From NCBI GenBank assembly GCA_017993715.1, contig JAGOME010000039.1, positions 1-41,316 of the forward strand: DNA of 41,316 nt. Reading direction: 5' to 3'. The notes below the pieces were generated by a model that worked only from the letters and a program-made list of their open reading frames with translations, made no database searches and was not told the DNA's origin. Below are positions 40,104 to 41,316 of the stretch, one piece after another; the first letter of the stretch is position 1; every line of letters begins with the position of its first letter. Made by a program: the position numbers and the translations under genes. The stretch comes from Phycicoccus sp. (lineage in GTDB: Bacteria > Actinomycetota > Actinomycetes > Actinomycetales > Dermatophilaceae).

Positions 40104-41316
40104 TTAACGGGTGGCCTCGTGCATCTGGCGCAGCTCCTTCTTGAGCTCGGACACCTCGTCCCGCAGCCGCGCCGCCAGCTCGAAGTGGAGGTCTGCCGCC
40201 GCCTGGTGCATCTGTGTGGTCAACTCGGACACGAGGTTAGCCAGATCGGACGCGGGTAGGTCTCCCACCCGATCGGTACCCACCGTCTCCAGATCGGCCA
40301 CCAGGGCACCGCGTCCGCCGCGACCCCCGTCGGACTTGCCGCGCGAACGTGCCCGTCCGGAGCCCAACAGGGCCTGAGTGTCGGCGTCCTCGCGCTGCAG
40401 CAGGTCGGTGATGTCGGCGATCTTCTTGCGCAATGGCTGGGGATCGATGCCCCGCTGCGTGTTGTAGTCCTGCTGGATGGCACGCCGCCGATTGGTCTCC
40501 TCAATGGCCTCGGTCATCGAGGGGGTCATCGCATCGGCGTACATGTGCACTTGGCCCGACACGTTGCGGGCGGCGCGGCCGATGGTCTGGATCAGCGATC
40601 GACTCGAGCGCAGGAAGCCCTCCTTGTCGGCGTCCAGGATGGAGACCAGGGAGACCTCGGGGAGATCCAGGCCCTCACGTAGCAGGTTGATGCCGACGAG
40701 AACGTCGTACTCGCCGAGCCGCAGCTCGCGCAGCAGCTCGACGCGGCGCAGCGTGTCGATGTCGGAGTGTAGGTAACGCACTCGCACGCCCTTGTCCAAG
40801 AGGTAGTCCGTGAGGTCCTCGGCCATCTTCTTGGTCAGCGTCGTCACCAAGACCCGCTCGTTCTTGGTCGCCCGCAGATTGATCTCGTGGAGCAGGTCGT
40901 CGATCTGTCCCTTGGTGGGCTTCAGGACGATCTCCGGGTCGATCAGGCCGGTCGGGCGAATGATCTGCTCAACGTGGCCGCGCGAGGTCGCCAGCTCGTA
41001 GTTGCCGGGGGTCGCCGACAGGTAGACAGTCTGGCCGGTCCGCTCGAGGAACTCCTCCCAGGTGAGCGGCCGGTTGTCCAGGGCAGAGGGCAGGCGGAAG
41101 CCGTGGTCGACCAGGATCCGCTTGCGCGACGCATCGCCCTCGTACATGGCGCCGATCTGCGGCACGGTCACGTGGGACTCGTCGATGACGAGCAGGAAGT
41201 CCTCGGGGAAATAGTCCAGCAGGCAGTTGGGGGCCGACCCGGGGGTGCGGTCGTCCAGGTGCATCGAGTAGTTCTCGATCCCCGAGCACGACCCGACCTG
41301 GCGCATCATCTCCAGG
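40104..41316 (-). CDS. uvrB: Excinuclease ABC subunit B, N-terminal part outside window
   Basis: About 403 C-terminal residues of UvrB are present; the gene enters from the right edge. UvrB is the helicase-like protein that holds the damaged strand for UvrC. Visible parts are the Walker B variant LLVIDESH, the [23 protein letters not shown] block, [12 protein letters not shown], helicase motifs V and VI ([18 protein letters not shown], then QTIGRAARN), and a C-terminal UVR motif ([21 protein letters not shown]) that contacts UvrC. No frameshift is seen. uvrA and uvrC lie in the same window in separate units. Confidence 0.96.
   Translation of the reverse strand, partial: LEMMRQVGSCSGIENYSMHLDDRTPGSAPNCLLDYFPEDFLLVIDESHVTVPQIGAMYEGDASRKRILVDHGFRLPSALDNRPLTWEEFLERTGQTVYLSATPGNYELATSRGHVEQIIRPTGLIDPEIVLKPTKGQIDDLLHEINLRATKNERVLVTTLTKKMAEDLTDYLLDKGVRVRYLHSDIDTLRRVELLRELRLGEYDVLVGINLLREGLDLPEVSLVSILDADKEGFLRSSRSLIQTIGRAARNVSGQVHMYADAMTPSMTEAIEETNRRRAIQQDYNTQRGIDPQPLRKKIADITDLLQREDADTQALLGSGRARSRGKSDGGRGGRGALVADLETVGTDRVGDLPASDLANLVSELTTQMHQAAADLHFELAARLRDEVSELKKELRQMHEATR

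Overview
This is a high G+C (about 70 % by eye) stretch of chromosome from an actinomycete, most likely a Micrococcales member of the Intrasporangiaceae or a relative. RbpA, WhiA, OpcA, a mycothiol-type isomerase, frequent GTG starts and the order uvrC-rapZ-yvcK-whiA-gap-pgk-tpiA-secG next to tkt-tal-pgi-zwf-opcA-pgl all point there. No rRNA, tRNA, CRISPR array, transposase or integrase was seen. Most of the window is conserved core genome.

Layout. 1-560: the 5' part of a phosphatidylserine decarboxylase gene leaving the window on the minus strand. 704-5275: a two-gene ABC exporter, a polysaccharide deacetylase lipoprotein, and the heme A pair ctaA and ctaB. 5479-14150: a tightly overlapping plus-strand operon for the pentose phosphate pathway and the entry to glycolysis (tkt, tal, pgi, zwf, opcA, pgl, plus one small unknown gene). 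14274-18171: rbpA, secG and the triose-phosphate operon gap-pgk-tpiA on the minus strand. 18535-23852: whiA, yvcK, rapZ, uvrC and a Rieske lipoprotein, also on the minus strand. 24133-29734: a complete LivJHMGF-type branched-chain amino acid importer. 29859-35962: uvrA with an unusual Lys/Ala-rich tail, then a divergent mycothiol isomerase / metallo-beta-lactamase / EamA operon and an unknown gene. 36024-37010: terC with a likely manganese (yybP-ykoY) riboswitch leader. 37246-39920: a three-gene operon, including a Tat-exported protein with 20 cysteines and a MauE-thioredoxin-thioredoxin fusion. 40104-41316: the C-terminal part of uvrB, running off the right edge.

How the genes work together. 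The left half supplies central carbon metabolism: Tkt, Tal, Pgi, Zwf/OpcA and Pgl make and recycle pentose phosphates and NADPH, and Gap, Pgk and TpiA carry out the triose-phosphate steps. CtaB and CtaA turn protoheme into heme A for cytochrome oxidase. UvrA, UvrB and UvrC of nucleotide excision repair all lie within 20 kb but in separate units, and at least uvrA and uvrC look leaderless.

Most worth a second look: (1) the Cys-rich secreted protein with its dedicated MauE/thioredoxin membrane protein, which looks like a small uncharacterised oxidative-folding or redox system; (2) an octamer CGGCATWC / GWATGCCG, counted by hand about 46 times in both orientations, inside genes and as the arms or loops of terminator hairpins, which recalls DNA uptake sequences; (3) repeated palindromic terminator elements and a 61-bp tandem repeat in front of gap; (4) the histone-H1-like tail on UvrA.
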